Assembly: GCA_022340805.1 (NCBI GenBank)
Contig: JAJDNF010000054.1
Location: 98,355 to 162,354 of the forward strand
From: Chromatiaceae bacterium
GTDB taxonomy: Bacteria; Pseudomonadota; Gammaproteobacteria; Chromatiales; Chromatiaceae
Direction of reading: 5' to 3'
Length of the DNA stretch: 64,000 bases
Translations under genes and position numbers: made by a program
Notes under the pieces: model-generated
What the model was told of the DNA's origin: nothing
Database searches by the model: none
The model's input: the letters and a program-made list of their open reading frames with translations, nothing else
Shown: positions 9,010 through 17,855 of the stretch, piece after piece
Numbering within the stretch: position 1 is the first letter of the stretch
How the letters are laid out: the number at the start of each line of letters is the position of its first letter

Positions 9010-9179
9010 TGGCTGCGCACCCCGCTGGTGATCAGCCACAGATAGCCGACAAACACCACCAGGCCGACGATAGCCATCGTCCACGGGCCACGATAGCTCG
9101 GCGCACCGGGTCGCGGCCGGCGGCGTATGTCGCGCGCCCACAGCAGGGCGCCCAGGATCAGCGCCAGACCGAGGAACAC
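9006..9179 (-). CDS. 57-aa two-helix membrane protein, GTG start
   Basis: This small gene lies between the CoA-binding protein gene and greB. It begins with GTG one base after the upstream stop (TAGC-GTG) and ends TGA overlapping the first ATG of greB. The 57 residues form two hydrophobic helices, about 1-15 ([14 protein letters not shown]) and 34-52 ([18 protein letters not shown]). They are separated by an Arg/Pro-rich loop starting [12 protein letters not shown]. Tight packing on both sides and the clear helix-loop-helix pattern favour a real gene. I know no family for it; its role is open. Confidence 0.55.
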   Translation of the reverse strand: MFLGLALILGALLWARDIRRRPRPGAPSYRGPWTMAIVGLVVFVGYLWLITSGVRSQ

Positions 9180-9180
9180 G

Positions 9181-9555
9181 CTAGAACTGGCCGGTCCTGA
9201 TCATCACCAGGGTGCAGGCCTCGAACCATTCGATGCCGGCACGATCCAGGCGAGTTTGCACCAGCCGGCTCTCGGTGCCGGGATTGAAGATCACCCGTCC
9301 GGGCTTGAGGCGCACGATGTCGTCCGCCTGCGGCTCGAGCAGTTGCGGACCTACGTACAGGGTGAGCGTGTCGACCGGATCGGGGATGGCGTCCAGGCTG
9401 TGCGCGACCGGCAGCGCCTCGACCTCTTCAAAGCGCGGGTGGATCGGTGTGATGTGATAGCCGTGCTGTTTCAGCAGCCGGATGCACTGGTTGGCGTAGC
9501 GCGCGGGTTTGGGGCTGGCGCCCAATACCGCGACGTGGTGATCACTGTTGCTCAT
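9181..9555 (-). CDS. CoA-binding (Rossmann) domain protein, YccU-like
   Basis: This 124-aa protein is a stand-alone CoA_binding_2-type Rossmann domain. It opens with VAVLGASPKPARYANQCI, the nucleotide-binding glycine loop, and contains ITPIHPRFEEVEALPVAHSL, LYVGPQLL and FNPGTES, all typical of this family of about 120-140 aa. Members bind CoA in structural studies, but their physiological role is unclear. It is the first gene of a compact minus-strand run with the 57-aa membrane protein and greB. It is divergent from a membrane-protein gene about 100 bases away. Confidence 0.8.
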   Translation of the reverse strand: MSNSDHHVAVLGASPKPARYANQCIRLLKQHGYHITPIHPRFEEVEALPVAHSLDAIPDPVDTLTLYVGPQLLEPQADDIVRLKPGRVIFNPGTESRLVQTRLDRAGIEWFEACTLVMIRTGQF

Positions 9556-9657
9556 GCTGGCGAACCCGAATCGGACGATGTGGGGATGATAAACCGCCCA
9601 TCGGTGCGCTTCACACCTTAGAATAAGGGTCGATTAATCGAAGTCTGGAGTCTGACG

Positions 9658-10122
9658 ATGATGGGTTTTGCCGTGCTGCTGCATGTGATGGCAGTTGTGA
9701 TCTGGGTCGGTGGGATGTTTTTCGCGTACGTGGTGCTGCGGCCGGTCGCGGCCGGTCAGCTGGAGCCGCCGGCGCGCCTGACCCTGTGGGCGGGTGTGTT
9801 TGGCAGGTTTTTCCCCTGGGTGTGGGCCTGTGTGGGCGTGGTCCTCGCCACCGGTCTGTGGATGATATTTGCGGTATTCGGCGGCATGGGCGGGGTCGGC
9901 CTGTACGTACATGCGATGTTCGGACTCGGCCTGCTGATGATGCTGATCTTCTTCCACGTGTTTTTCGCCCCCTACGGGCGCCTCAAGCGGGCGGTTGCGG
10001 CACAGGACTGGCAGGCCGGCGGCAAGGCGCTTGCGCAGATCCGCATGCTGGTGGGTATCAATACCCTGATCGGTCTGCTGACGATCGCGGTAGGGGCCGC
10101 TGGCCGTTACCTGGTGCCTTGA
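9658..10122 (+). CDS. CopD-like four-helix membrane protein
   Basis: This 154-aa integral membrane protein has about four hydrophobic helices. It starts with LLHVMAVVIWVGGMFFAYVVLRP, where the His in helix 1 and the VGGMFF motif resemble the CopD/HemJ superfamily. The middle has WVWACVGVVLATGLWMIF and YVHAMFGLGLLMMLIFFHVFF, again with intramembrane His residues that could bind heme or metal. The C-terminal part has GRLKRAV and ALAQIRMLVGINTLIGLLTI. A TGGAG ribosome site lies 7-8 bases before the ATG, and a -10-like TAGAAT at 9619-9624. The exact function is unknown; copper-resistance D-like is a family label only. Confidence 0.7.
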   Translation: MMGFAVLLHVMAVVIWVGGMFFAYVVLRPVAAGQLEPPARLTLWAGVFGRFFPWVWACVGVVLATGLWMIFAVFGGMGGVGLYVHAMFGLGLLMMLIFFHVFFAPYGRLKRAVAAQDWQAGGKALAQIRMLVGINTLIGLLTIAVGAAGRYLVP

Positions 10123-10343
10123 CTGGCGCAGTCGTCCGCCGACAATCCCGGGTTTCTGTCGTCGGCGCGCGATGTGGTTGTGCGGTAGCGTCTTAAGCGA
10201 ATGGAATTTAACGGGTTTCGTCCGGTGCAGCATAAAGGTCTGGCAGGCCGCGGTACGCGGGTTTAATGTCGTGTGGTGATTTTCACGCGCGTGCAGTCTG
10301 CGCCGGCCTATGTTTGGGGTGAGTGTTTTCCGGAGGTAGAGAA

Positions 10344-11393
10344 ATGACCGACATTCAGCGCCTGCTCGGCGACGAGAGCGAGTACCTGTTGGGCCACCGT
10401 TGCGCGACCATTGCGCGTGACATGCTGCATGTGCCGGGCCCGGATTTTGTCGATCGGGTCACCGCGCAGTCGGACCGCAAACCCGGCGTGCTGCGCGGCC
10501 TGCAGACCCTGCTCGATCATGGCCGCCTCGGCGGTACCGGTTACCTGTCCATCCTGCCGGTCGACCAGGGCGTCGAACACGCCGGTGGCGCGTCGTTTGC
10601 GCCCAACCCGATCTATTTCGACCCGGAGAACATCATCCAGCTGGCGATGGTCGGTGGCTGCAACGCAGTGGCCTCGACGCTCGGCGTGCTCGGCTCGGTC
10701 GGCCGACGCTACGCACACAAAATCCCGTTCCTGGTCAAACTCAACCACAACGAACTGCTGACCTATCCGAACATCTACGATCAGACGCTGTTCGCGAGTG
10801 TCGAGCAGGCCTTCGACATGGGCGCGGTCGCGGTCGGCGCGACCATCTACTTCGGAGCCCCCGAGTCGCGCCGCCAGATCCTCGAGATCAGCGAGGCATT
10901 CCAGCGTGCGCACGAACTCGGCATGGTGACGGTACTGTGGGCCTACCTGCGCAACAATGCCTTCAAGAAGGACGGGGTCGATTACCACGAGTCGGCCGAT
11001 CTGACCGGGCAGGCGAACCACCTTGCCGTGACCATCGAGGCGGATATCGTAAAGCAGAAGCAGGCGACCTGTAACGGCGGCTACAAGGCGATCTCGTTCG
11101 GCAAGACCCACGCGAAAGTGTATGACGAGCTGACCAGCGAACACCCCATCGACCTGGTCCGCTACCAGGTGGCGAACTGCTACATGGGCCGCATCGGCAT
11201 GATCAACTCTGGCGGCCCGTCGGGCCATGACGATCTGCACCAGGCGGTACGTACTGCGGTGATCAACAAGCGTGCCGGGGGCATGGGGCTGATCTCGGGG
11301 CGCAAGGCCTTCCAGAAGCCGATGGACGAGGGGGTGCGGCTGTTGAACGCAATCCAGGACGTGTACCTGTCCGAGCAGGTGACGATCGCGTGA
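10344..11393 (+). CDS. fbaB: Class I fructose-bisphosphate aldolase FbaB
   Basis: This 349-aa enzyme cleaves fructose 1,6-bisphosphate to dihydroxyacetone phosphate and glyceraldehyde 3-phosphate through a lysine Schiff base. It follows E. coli FbaB closely along its length: MTDIQRLLG at the start, [52 protein letters not shown] (the Schiff-base region) and the terminal [14 protein letters not shown] place the start at the ATG preceded by CGGAGGTAGAG, a strong ribosome site, seven codons into the longer frame. It stands alone, with about 220 bases of non-coding DNA upstream. Metal-independent class I aldolases of this type often serve gluconeogenic flux. Confidence 0.96.
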   Translation: MTDIQRLLGDESEYLLGHRCATIARDMLHVPGPDFVDRVTAQSDRKPGVLRGLQTLLDHGRLGGTGYLSILPVDQGVEHAGGASFAPNPIYFDPENIIQLAMVGGCNAVASTLGVLGSVGRRYAHKIPFLVKLNHNELLTYPNIYDQTLFASVEQAFDMGAVAVGATIYFGAPESRRQILEISEAFQRAHELGMVTVLWAYLRNNAFKKDGVDYHESADLTGQANHLAVTIEADIVKQKQATCNGGYKAISFGKTHAKVYDELTSEHPIDLVRYQVANCYMGRIGMINSGGPSGHDDLHQAVRTAVINKRAGGMGLISGRKAFQKPMDEGVRLLNAIQDVYLSEQVTIA

Positions 11394-11488
11394 AGCGCTG
11401 ACCTCGTTCTTTACCTGACAGGGTCGGCCGCGGCATCGGCGCAGCCCAACGCGCACCGTAACCATGGGTCTGATACGCTCAGCCGCTC

Positions 11489-12103
11489 ATGAGCGACGTT
11501 ACACTGCACCATCACGATCTGGTCGCGTGCCACGAATGCGACCTGTTGCAGCATCTGCCCTCGGAGCGCCGCGGCGGGCGGGTGCGTTGCCGGCGCTGCG
11601 GGTGCGTATTGCACCACTCCGGGCATGACATCGTGGCCGTGCCGCTGGCACTGGGCATCACTGCGCTGATCCTGTTCGCGCTCAGCAATGCCTTTCCGCT
11701 ACTCGAATTTGCGCTGCAGGGGCAGCGCGACGCCACCTACTTGTTGGCCGGTATTCGGGAGTTGTACGCCCAGCAAATGCCGATCCTGGCCAGCGTGGTG
11801 CTGTTTACCACCGTGATTGCGCCGTTGCTGCACATCGCTTTGTTGATCTACATCTATCTGCCGTTGTCGCTGGGGCACCGGCCGCCCGCGTTTGCGGCGG
11901 CAATGCGTGCCACCCGGGCGATACTGCCGTGGAGCATGTTGGAGATCTTCCTGCTCGGTGTGCTGGTCGCCGCGGTGAAGCTGGCCGAACAGGCGACCAT
12001 CGTGCCTGGGCCCGCAGCCTGGGCGCTGGGCCTGCTGGTGGTCGTGCTGGCCGCAGCGGCCAGCCAGGTTCATCCGCATCGGCTATGGGATCGGGTCGCA
12101 TGA
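11489..12103 (+). CDS. pqiA: PqiA-like membrane protein, first half
   Basis: This 204-aa protein corresponds to the N-terminal half of E. coli PqiA. It has a rubredoxin-like zinc site near the N-terminus (ACHECDLLQHLP, then RCRRCGCVLH) followed by four predicted transmembrane helices. PqiA is the inner-membrane part of a lipid-transport system that spans the envelope together with the MCE protein PqiB and lipoprotein PqiC. The stop overlaps the next gene's ATG (ATGA). In E. coli both halves are one protein of about 417 aa; here they are separate and coupled, an arrangement I believe is common in pseudomonads and relatives. Confidence 0.85.
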   Translation: MSDVTLHHHDLVACHECDLLQHLPSERRGGRVRCRRCGCVLHHSGHDIVAVPLALGITALILFALSNAFPLLEFALQGQRDATYLLAGIRELYAQQMPILASVVLFTTVIAPLLHIALLIYIYLPLSLGHRPPAFAAAMRATRAILPWSMLEIFLLGVLVAAVKLAEQATIVPGPAAWALGLLVVVLAAAASQVHPHRLWDRVA

Positions 12104-12744
12104 ATCAGCCGGGCGAGACCGCATTCGCGCGCGACCTGATCGCCTGCCACACCTGTGGCCTGGTGAACCGCCGCCTGGCTGCCGGTATCGGCGCGCGCTG
12201 TGCACGCTGCGGCGCGGTCCTGCATCGTCGCATCCCGCGCAGCCTGTCGCGCAGCTGGGCCTTCCTGGTCGCCGCGATCATGCTGTACCTGCCGGCCAAT
12301 GTGCTGCCGATCATGCACGTGACGACCCTTGGCAGGTCGCGCTCGGATACCATATTGAGCGGTGCCGAGTACCTGCTGGCGCACGGCATGTGGCCGTTGG
12401 CGTTGATCGTGTTCGTGGCCAGCATCCTGGTGCCGCTGACCAAGATCGCGATCCTGATCTACCTGTTGCTGTCCGTGCACCTGCGCTCCGCGGCGCGGCC
12501 GATGGATCGCCTGCGCCTTTATCGTTTCACTGAGTTCGTCGGACGCTGGTCAATGGTCGATGTGTTCGTGGTCACGGTGCTGGTCGCGCTGGTGCACCTG
12601 GGCCGTGTCGCCGAGATCGAGGCGGGACTGGGTGCATTGTTTTTCGCCGGCGTCGTGGTGCTGACCATGCTCGCCGCCAAAACCTTCGATCCACGTCTGA
12701 TATGGGATAACGTCAAGCCCGATGGCCGATCAACCGCACATTGA
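12100..12744 (+). CDS. pqiA: PqiA-like membrane protein, second half
   Basis: This 214-aa protein repeats the PqiA module. It has a zinc ribbon (CHTCGLVNRRL and CARCGAVLHRR) and about four helices, including AIMLYLPANVLPIMHVTTLG and FVGRWSMVDVFVVTVLVALVHL. The WSMVDVFVVTVL stretch is a PqiA hallmark. It starts within the stop of the first half and overlaps pqiB by 23 bases. I therefore read the two halves as a split pqiA whose products assemble in the inner membrane to feed the MCE tunnel of PqiB. Confidence 0.87.
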   Translation: MNQPGETAFARDLIACHTCGLVNRRLAAGIGARCARCGAVLHRRIPRSLSRSWAFLVAAIMLYLPANVLPIMHVTTLGRSRSDTILSGAEYLLAHGMWPLALIVFVASILVPLTKIAILIYLLLSVHLRSAARPMDRLRLYRFTEFVGRWSMVDVFVVTVLVALVHLGRVAEIEAGLGALFFAGVVVLTMLAAKTFDPRLIWDNVKPDGRSTAH

Positions 12745-14332
12745 TGAGCCGCTGCCCGAGGCCCTGCTCGACGAGCGCCGGCGTGTCTCGCTGGTCTGGC
12801 TGATACCCCTGGTTGCACTGGTCTCGGCGATCTGGCTGGGGTACCGCGCGTACGAGCAGCAGGGGCCCCTGGTGAGCATCAGCTTTCGCACCGCCGAGGG
12901 CCTGGAGGCAGGCAAGACGCGGGTGCGCTTCAAGGACGTCGATGTCGGTGTCGTCGAGGCGATCGAGCTTACGCCGGACCTTGGCAAGGTCCAGGTGCGG
13001 GTCCGTTTGGCTGCAAATGTCGGGCATTTTCTGAACGACCAGGCGCGCTTCTGGGTGGTGCGGCCGCGCCTGTCGGGCGGGCGGGTGTCCGGGCTCGAGA
13101 CCCTGCTGGGCGGCACCTACATCGGCGCCGACTTTGCTCTCGACGGCGTCGAGCGGCGCGTGTTCGAGGGCCTGGAGACGCCGCCGATCGTGACCGCGAC
13201 CCAACCTGGCAAGGTATTCACGCTGCATGCGGCCTCGCTGGGTTCCCTTTCCGAGGGATCGCCGGTGCGGTTTCGCGGGATCGAGGTAGGCAGGGTCGTG
13301 GGCTATGCGCTGCGCGAGCAGGGCGGGCTGGATGTCCAGGTGTTTGTCGACGCCCCGCACGATGCCCAGGTGGGTGTCAACACCCGGTTTTGGAACGTCT
13401 CCGGGGTGGGTCTGACGCTGGACGCCAGTGGCATCAGGTTGAACTCGGATTCGCTGGCCTCGATTCTTTTGGGGGGCATTGCGTTTGGCACGCCGGACGG
13501 GACGGGGCCCGGTGAGCCAGCCGTCGAGGGTGCCGGTTTCCAGCTGTTCGCCAGCGAAGATCTGGCGATGGAGCGCCGCTTCCTGCAACGTGAGATGTGG
13601 CAGTTGGCGTTTACCGGCTCGGTAAGGGGGCTGTTGCCGGGCGCGCCGGTGGAACTTCGCGGCATCCGCATCGGCGATGTGCGCGATGTGCAGCTGCGCC
13701 TGGATATGAACGATCTAGAGACCCAGATCCCGGTCACGATCGCGATCGAGCCGGGACGCCTGGGGATTGCGCCTGCGGTGGGTGCGCAGGACGGCGCGCA
13801 GTCGGCCAACCGGGCGCTCTGGGACCGACTGGTCGCCAACGGCCTGCGCGCCCAGATCAAGACCGCCAACCTGTTGACCGGCGCGCTGTACGTAGATCTC
13901 GATTTCTACCCGGATGATGCGCCACGCGAGATTGTCTGGGACGAGGGGTTGCCGCGGCTGCCTACGGTGCCGACAGCCCTCGACGAGCTTCGCGGCCTGT
14001 TGACGCGCCTGGCGCGTCTGCCACTGGATCGGATGGGCGACGATCTGGGCAAGAGCCTCGCGGCCCTGCACCAGACCATGGAGTCGACCAATGCGCTGCT
14101 CCAGCGCCTCGACCGCGAGACGGTATCGGAACTCAGCAAGACCCTGGAGCAGACCCGCGTGACGCTGGTAGGCCTGGAGAAGGTGCTGGCGCCGAATTCG
14201 CCGCTGCAGGCCGAGGCCAGCCGGGTCCTGCGGGAGCTGGGGGCTGCGGCGCGCTCGTTCCGTATCATGGCGGACTACCTGGAGCGTCATCCTGAGGCTC
14301 TGATCCGTGGCAAGGGGGCCAATGGCCAATGA
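12722..14332 (+). CDS. pqiB: Intermembrane transport protein PqiB (MCE domains)
   Basis: This 536-aa protein has one N-terminal transmembrane helix (VSLVWLIPLVALVSAIWLGY) and then three MCE domains. These begin near residues 46 (GPLVSISFRTAEGLEAGKT), 160 (FTLHAASLGSLSEGSPVRF) and 290 (LAFTGSVRGLLPGAPVELR). A long helical C-terminal region (about 420-530) follows. MCE rings stack into a tunnel crossing the periplasm, and the helical tail forms a needle towards the outer membrane. It lies in the pqiA-pqiA-pqiB-pqiC operon with overlapping junctions on both sides. Length matches E. coli PqiB (546 aa). Confidence 0.93.
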   Translation: MADQPHIDEPLPEALLDERRRVSLVWLIPLVALVSAIWLGYRAYEQQGPLVSISFRTAEGLEAGKTRVRFKDVDVGVVEAIELTPDLGKVQVRVRLAANVGHFLNDQARFWVVRPRLSGGRVSGLETLLGGTYIGADFALDGVERRVFEGLETPPIVTATQPGKVFTLHAASLGSLSEGSPVRFRGIEVGRVVGYALREQGGLDVQVFVDAPHDAQVGVNTRFWNVSGVGLTLDASGIRLNSDSLASILLGGIAFGTPDGTGPGEPAVEGAGFQLFASEDLAMERRFLQREMWQLAFTGSVRGLLPGAPVELRGIRIGDVRDVQLRLDMNDLETQIPVTIAIEPGRLGIAPAVGAQDGAQSANRALWDRLVANGLRAQIKTANLLTGALYVDLDFYPDDAPREIVWDEGLPRLPTVPTALDELRGLLTRLARLPLDRMGDDLGKSLAALHQTMESTNALLQRLDRETVSELSKTLEQTRVTLVGLEKVLAPNSPLQAEASRVLRELGAAARSFRIMADYLERHPEALIRGKGANGQ

Positions 14333-14928
14333 GTAAGCGTGTTATCGGCCGAGTCGCCGGCATCCTGTTGAGTCTGGCCCTGGCGGCCTGCGCCAGCACG
14401 CCCGCGGCACGCTTCTACGCCCTGAGCGCGGTCACGCCAAGCGCATCGGCGCAACCTCGGGATGTCTCGGTGGCGCTGGGCCCGATCGACCTGCCCCAGT
14501 ACCTGGAGCGGCCCCAGATCGTGACGCGCACCGGTGACAACCGGCTGAATGTTGACGAGTTCAATCGCTGGGGGGGGGCACTGGAGGAGGAGGTCAGCAA
14601 GGTGCTCGCACGCTATCTCGGCGGCAGGCTTGGGACGCAGCGCGTCTACGGTTACCCCAGCCGGATCGCGGTCGATACCGACTACCGCATCGCGATCGAG
14701 ATTCGCACCTTCGATGGCGCCCTGGGCGGTGATGTCGATCTCGAGGTGGCCTGGTCGTTATTCAACGACCGTAACGGCGCCGTGCTGCAGACAGGACAGT
14801 CCAGTTACCATGGCAACGCGAACGGGGCGGATTATGCGGCCTATGCCGCCGCGCTCAGTGGCTTGCTGAGCCAGTTCGGGAACGATCTGGCTGCGGCGGT
14901 GGGCGCCGTGGAGCCGGCGCAGCCCTGA
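14329..14928 (+). CDS. pqiC: Outer-membrane lipoprotein PqiC (ABC-type transport auxiliary family)
   Basis: This 199-aa lipoprotein starts with a signal peptide ending in the lipobox LAAC (Cys21). The body contains ARFYALSAV, VALGPIDLPQYLERPQIV and EFNRWGGALEEEVSKVL, typical of the PqiC/YmbA (DUF330) family. PqiC caps the PqiB tunnel at the outer membrane. The start shares four bases with the pqiB stop. It ends the operon. Confidence 0.92.
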   Translation: MSKRVIGRVAGILLSLALAACASTPAARFYALSAVTPSASAQPRDVSVALGPIDLPQYLERPQIVTRTGDNRLNVDEFNRWGGALEEEVSKVLARYLGGRLGTQRVYGYPSRIAVDTDYRIAIEIRTFDGALGGDVDLEVAWSLFNDRNGAVLQTGQSSYHGNANGADYAAYAAALSGLLSQFGNDLAAAVGAVEPAQP

Positions 14929-14958
14929 CGGCCTCGCGGCTGCATCAGGCAAAGAAAA

Positions 14959-14981
14959 GGCCCGTCGCGGTGCGACGGGCC
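14959..14981 (-). terminator. Hairpin with T-rich 3' side on the minus strand
   Basis: A perfect 10-bp stem (GGCCCGTCGC with GCGACGGGCC) and 3-nt loop is followed on the minus strand by TTTTCTTT. It sits beyond the end of the minus-strand lipoprotein gene (15151-16089), about 170 bases past its stop, and also just past pqiC. On the plus side it lacks a T run, so it looks best as the terminator of the lipoprotein transcript. Confidence 0.65.
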
Positions 14982-15150
14982 AACGAGATAGTCAGGAGGA
15001 GTGAGATCCTGCGCAACACGCTCAGTGATGAATGTGCTGCGTTGAGTTGAAGTGTGGTGCAAGCCTGCGCACGGCGCATTGACTTCGATCAATCCATCAT
15101 CAATTTCTGATCTTCAGTGCTGCGACGGTCGTGTCGCCGGCGCCCCTTCG

Positions 15151-16089
15151 CTACTTCGAGGCCTCGGCCAGTTTCTGTGGCTCGCTGCGGAGGTCGGCGA
15201 GATCCCAGTGACATTGCCGCTCGATGATGTCGAACAGCTGGTCGTCGGTCTTGTGCAGCATGGTCAGCTTGGGGTCGCTGTCCCCGGGTTTTGGTCGCTG
15301 GTCCCACAAGAACTTCGGCGACAGTTTGCAGCGGCTCTTCGGGTACTTGGACGGGTAGGAGACCTCGGCAAACTTGGTCTGGCCCCAGACCTTCGCGCGT
15401 CGTGGCGCCTCGCCGCGCTGCGCTACGGTAATCGCCAGGTACTTGCCCTGGTAGCGGATCTCGGGATTGCGCCGCGCGTAGCGGCTCTTGTTGAAATCGA
15501 TCGGGGCCTCGCTCAGTGCCCCGCCCGCCAGTTCCATAGTCTTCTCGTCGACCAGTACCTGCTCCCCGGTAGGCAGGGTGACCTCCAGAAGACCTTTGCT
15601 GTGATCGACATGTAGCGCCGGCAGCTGTCTGCGCGGGAAGAAATGCAACTCGCGGAACATGTTGTCCTGGCTGAAACGCCCGGAGATTCTTACGTCGTCA
15701 TTGACGGCGAGGTAGATGTCCTCGCGCGCGCGGTCGGCGAACAGGAAGGCGTACTCGCGCCGGGCACCCTTTTTCTTCAGCCCTACCGGGTTGATCTTGG
15801 GTGAACCGTCATTCAGCAACGAGAAGCCGACCACCGAGCGTTCTCCGCCGGGCTGATAGAAGTAGTAGCGCAGGCCGTCGATCGAGGTCGCACCGATGCT
15901 CCGGTCGTAGCGGTGCTGGTCACGAATGCTGTCGCGTTCTGGGAGGGATTCCTGGGCCAGCACGGCGAGGCTGTCGAAACGCGGTGGCGGTGCCGGTTTT
16001 ATCTCAGCGACCGGGGGTGGTGGCTCCTGTTTGACTGGCGCACAGGCCGCGAGGATGCCTGCGAGTCCGAGGGTGATGAGTCTACGCAA
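15151..16089 (-). CDS. Uncharacterised lipoprotein, TTG start
   Basis: This 312-aa protein of unknown function has a clear lipoprotein signal. Starting from TTG it reads a basic N-terminus (LRRLITL), a hydrophobic core and the lipobox LAAC, followed by a Pro-rich linker (PPPPVAEIKPAPPP). I chose TTG because GGGAGG lies 7 bases upstream and the signal peptide begins exactly there; the longer open frame adds 76 residues without a signal. The mature part has a beta-rich look (IDGLRYYFYQPGG, DIYLAVNDDVRISGRF, LHVDHSKGLLEVTLPTGEQV). I recognise no domain. It probably sits in the outer membrane facing the periplasm. Confidence 0.7.
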   Translation of the reverse strand: MRRLITLGLAGILAACAPVKQEPPPPVAEIKPAPPPRFDSLAVLAQESLPERDSIRDQHRYDRSIGATSIDGLRYYFYQPGGERSVVGFSLLNDGSPKINPVGLKKKGARREYAFLFADRAREDIYLAVNDDVRISGRFSQDNMFRELHFFPRRQLPALHVDHSKGLLEVTLPTGEQVLVDEKTMELAGGALSEAPIDFNKSRYARRNPEIRYQGKYLAITVAQRGEAPRRAKVWGQTKFAEVSYPSKYPKSRCKLSPKFLWDQRPKPGDSDPKLTMLHKTDDQLFDIIERQCHWDLADLRSEPQKLAEASK

Positions 16090-16482
16090 TGTTGTCCCTC
16101 CCGTTTCCTGACTGAGTCTATAGAAATGAGGTCGATGCACCGGGCCTGCCGTATACTTCGGCACAAGCCGCAGGTGCCTTGCCTGGCCCGGGATACAGAT
16201 TCTGCCCCGAAACCAGGCCTGTCGTCGCGTCCTGTACGCTGCGGCCGCAATGGGTGACAGCGGTTGCCGCGATGCGCGGGCACGGCGTAATCCGGTCGCC
16301 GGCCCCTCTCCGTCCAACGATCAGTTCGGCCGGAAACGCGGTCTCTTGAGTCGCCTGCCCACCATCATGGCCAATCTGTGACGCAGTCGGCGGTCGCGAT
16401 GGATGCTACAACCCGGCCCGCCCGGCGCGCGTTACCGGGGACCGTGAATCCGCCCTCTCGGCGGGACCTGAATGCAGGTGAA
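16090..16482. other. Intergenic region between lipoprotein gene and tRNA-Arg
   Basis: No convincing coding sequence was found on either strand. On the minus strand a -10-like TATAGA lies about 30 bases before the TTG start of the lipoprotein, but no good -35 pairs with it. The rest is GC-rich with no clear repeat. Confidence 0.4.
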
Positions 16483-16559
16483 TGGCGCGCCCGACAGGAT
16501 TCGAACCTGTGACCCCCGCCTTCGGAGGGCGGTACTCTATCCAACTGAGCTACGGGCGC
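16483..16559 (-). tRNA. tRNA-Arg (anticodon CCG)
   Basis: Read on the minus strand, the 77 bases fold as a standard cloverleaf. The acceptor stem GCGCCCG pairs with CGGGCGC. The anticodon arm is CCGCC-CTCCGAA-GGCGG with anticodon CCG. The T arm is ACAGG-TTCGAAT-CCTGT, and the discriminator G is followed by an encoded CCA. It would decode CGG arginine codons. A plausible promoter lies just upstream (16571-16600). Confidence 0.96.
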
Positions 16560-16570
16560 ATCGCCGCGCT

Positions 16571-16600
16571 ATTCTCGCCTATTTGCGCCGCCGATCTCAA
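16571..16600 (-). promoter_or_regulatory. Probable sigma70 promoter of tRNA-Arg
   Basis: On the minus strand, TTGAGA (16600-16595) and GAGAAT (16576-16571) are separated by 18 bases. They are followed by a GC-rich discriminator (GCGCGGCG) about 10 bases before the tRNA 5' end. GC-rich discriminators are typical of stringently controlled stable-RNA promoters. Both hexamers are imperfect. Confidence 0.4.
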
Positions 16601-16661
16601 TGAAATTTGGGGTTTTTTGTCCCGGCGATCGCGAATTTACGGCTCACACGGGAAGGACTCC

Positions 16662-17363
16662 CTACAACAGCTGGTCGATCGACTGCTGGCACAGCAGCCC
16701 GCCGAGCACGATGGTGACCATGCCGAGCATCGCGGTCAATCCGTTGTGCGCCCAGGTGAGGCCCTGTGCTGACCAGCGCAATGGCAGGCTGATTGCGATG
16801 GCGAGTATTGTCATGCCGGCGATAGAGCCGAACGCGAACACTGCCATGTAGGCGAGTCCGTACCATACCGACTGCACGCTGCCGAGCGCCAATACGATCA
16901 GCGCCGCCGACCCCGCCATGCCATGTACCATCCCCACGACGAGCGGGCGCCATGGCAGCGCGCTGAGGTGGCGATGGTGGTGCGGATTGCACGCATGATC
17001 CTGTCCGGGGAGATGGCTGTGGGCATGAAAGTGGGCCTTGCTCCCATGGCGGTGGGCATGAAAGTGTACCCGCTGGCGCCGCAGGCGCAGCAGCACATCG
17101 GCGCCGAGCAGCACCAGCATGATGCCGACGGCCGATTCGAGAAGCAGGGCCAGACGCGGGCCTACCGCGCCGCCGATCAGAAGTACCGTGCCGCCGAACA
17201 GCAACAGCGTCAGGCTGTGCCCCAGGCCCCAGGCCGCGCCTTGGCGCGCCGCATCACGCAGGCTGCCGCCGCGCGTGCTGAGGCTGGCCACTGCCGCGAG
17301 GTGGTCTGCCTCGACGGCATGTTGCAGGCCGAGCAGCAGGCCGAGGATCAGGACACTAAACAT
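16662..17363 (-). CDS. NiCoT/NicO-like nickel permease family protein with His-rich loop
   Basis: This 233-aa membrane protein carries the H-x4-DH metal-transport signature (HAVEADH, H15/D20/H21) in helix 1. It has further conserved-looking helices ([21 protein letters not shown]) and a [12 protein letters not shown] motif. Between helices 3 and 4 is a strongly histidine-rich loop ([19 protein letters not shown] and then NPHHHRH). This fits transporters of the UreH-like/NicO group that move Ni2+ or Co2+. It lies one gene away from hypF, needed for the nickel-iron active site of hydrogenases, so nickel is the likelier metal; that is inference from context. Confidence 0.75.
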   Translation of the reverse strand: MFSVLILGLLLGLQHAVEADHLAAVASLSTRGGSLRDAARQGAAWGLGHSLTLLLFGGTVLLIGGAVGPRLALLLESAVGIMLVLLGADVLLRLRRQRVHFHAHRHGSKAHFHAHSHLPGQDHACNPHHHRHLSALPWRPLVVGMVHGMAGSAALIVLALGSVQSVWYGLAYMAVFAFGSIAGMTILAIAISLPLRWSAQGLTWAHNGLTAMLGMVTIVLGGLLCQQSIDQLL

Positions 17364-17477
17364 GGCGGACTCGGCTGGAGAGACAGCCGATTATTGCGGC
17401 AAAGGTTGGCGGCCACACTGCTGTCGGTCAATCCGGGGCGATTTTTCCCCGCGACTGGCCCCATTCGCCTCGGTCGA

Positions 17478-17855
17478 TCAGAGATACACGATGCGCACTG
17501 AACTGAGAAACCGCTCGAAGCTGTCCAGCTGCAGGGTCGCCGCGGCGGGGTCGGAGCGACCGGCCGCCTCCTCGAGCCCCTGCGCGATGGCGCCGAGCCC
17601 GCCAAAACCGTAGCTGGCCGCGTTGCCCTGAATGCGGCGGGCCATGCGTGACAACAGATGAAAATCCCGTTTGCGGAGCAGTTGCCGGGCCAAGCCGAGG
17701 TCGGTCCAGAGGTTCTTCAGATAATGCGGCACCAGGTCGGCCAACTCGGCATCGACCTCGGCAATCGGAGGGCCGTCCATACGCGCCTTGACCATCCCGG
17801 TCATGGCCCCCACCCGATGTTCCAGCCAACCCTTAAACGAAGACATGCGTCTCAT
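17478..17855 (-). CDS. HPt-like helical protein lacking the phosphoryl-accepting His
   Basis: This roughly 125-aa, mostly helical protein resembles histidine phosphotransfer (HPt) domains. The segment MARRIQGNAASYGFGGL matches the HPt signature AHxLKGxAxxxG, but Arg73 stands where the phosphorylated His belongs and Gln76 replaces Lys. Other HPt-like features remain: an alternating helix before it (WTDLGLARQLLRKRDFHLLSRM) and the post-motif helix LGAIAQGLEEAA. It may be a phosphorylation-dead pseudo-HPt that binds a response regulator, or simply an unrelated helical bundle. The start is uncertain among GTG 17873, ATG 17855 and ATG 17846; I chose the middle one. No kinase or receiver gene is adjacent. 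Confidence 0.55.
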   Translation of the reverse strand: MRRMSSFKGWLEHRVGAMTGMVKARMDGPPIAEVDAELADLVPHYLKNLWTDLGLARQLLRKRDFHLLSRMARRIQGNAASYGFGGLGAIAQGLEEAAGRSDPAAATLQLDSFERFLSSVRIVYL

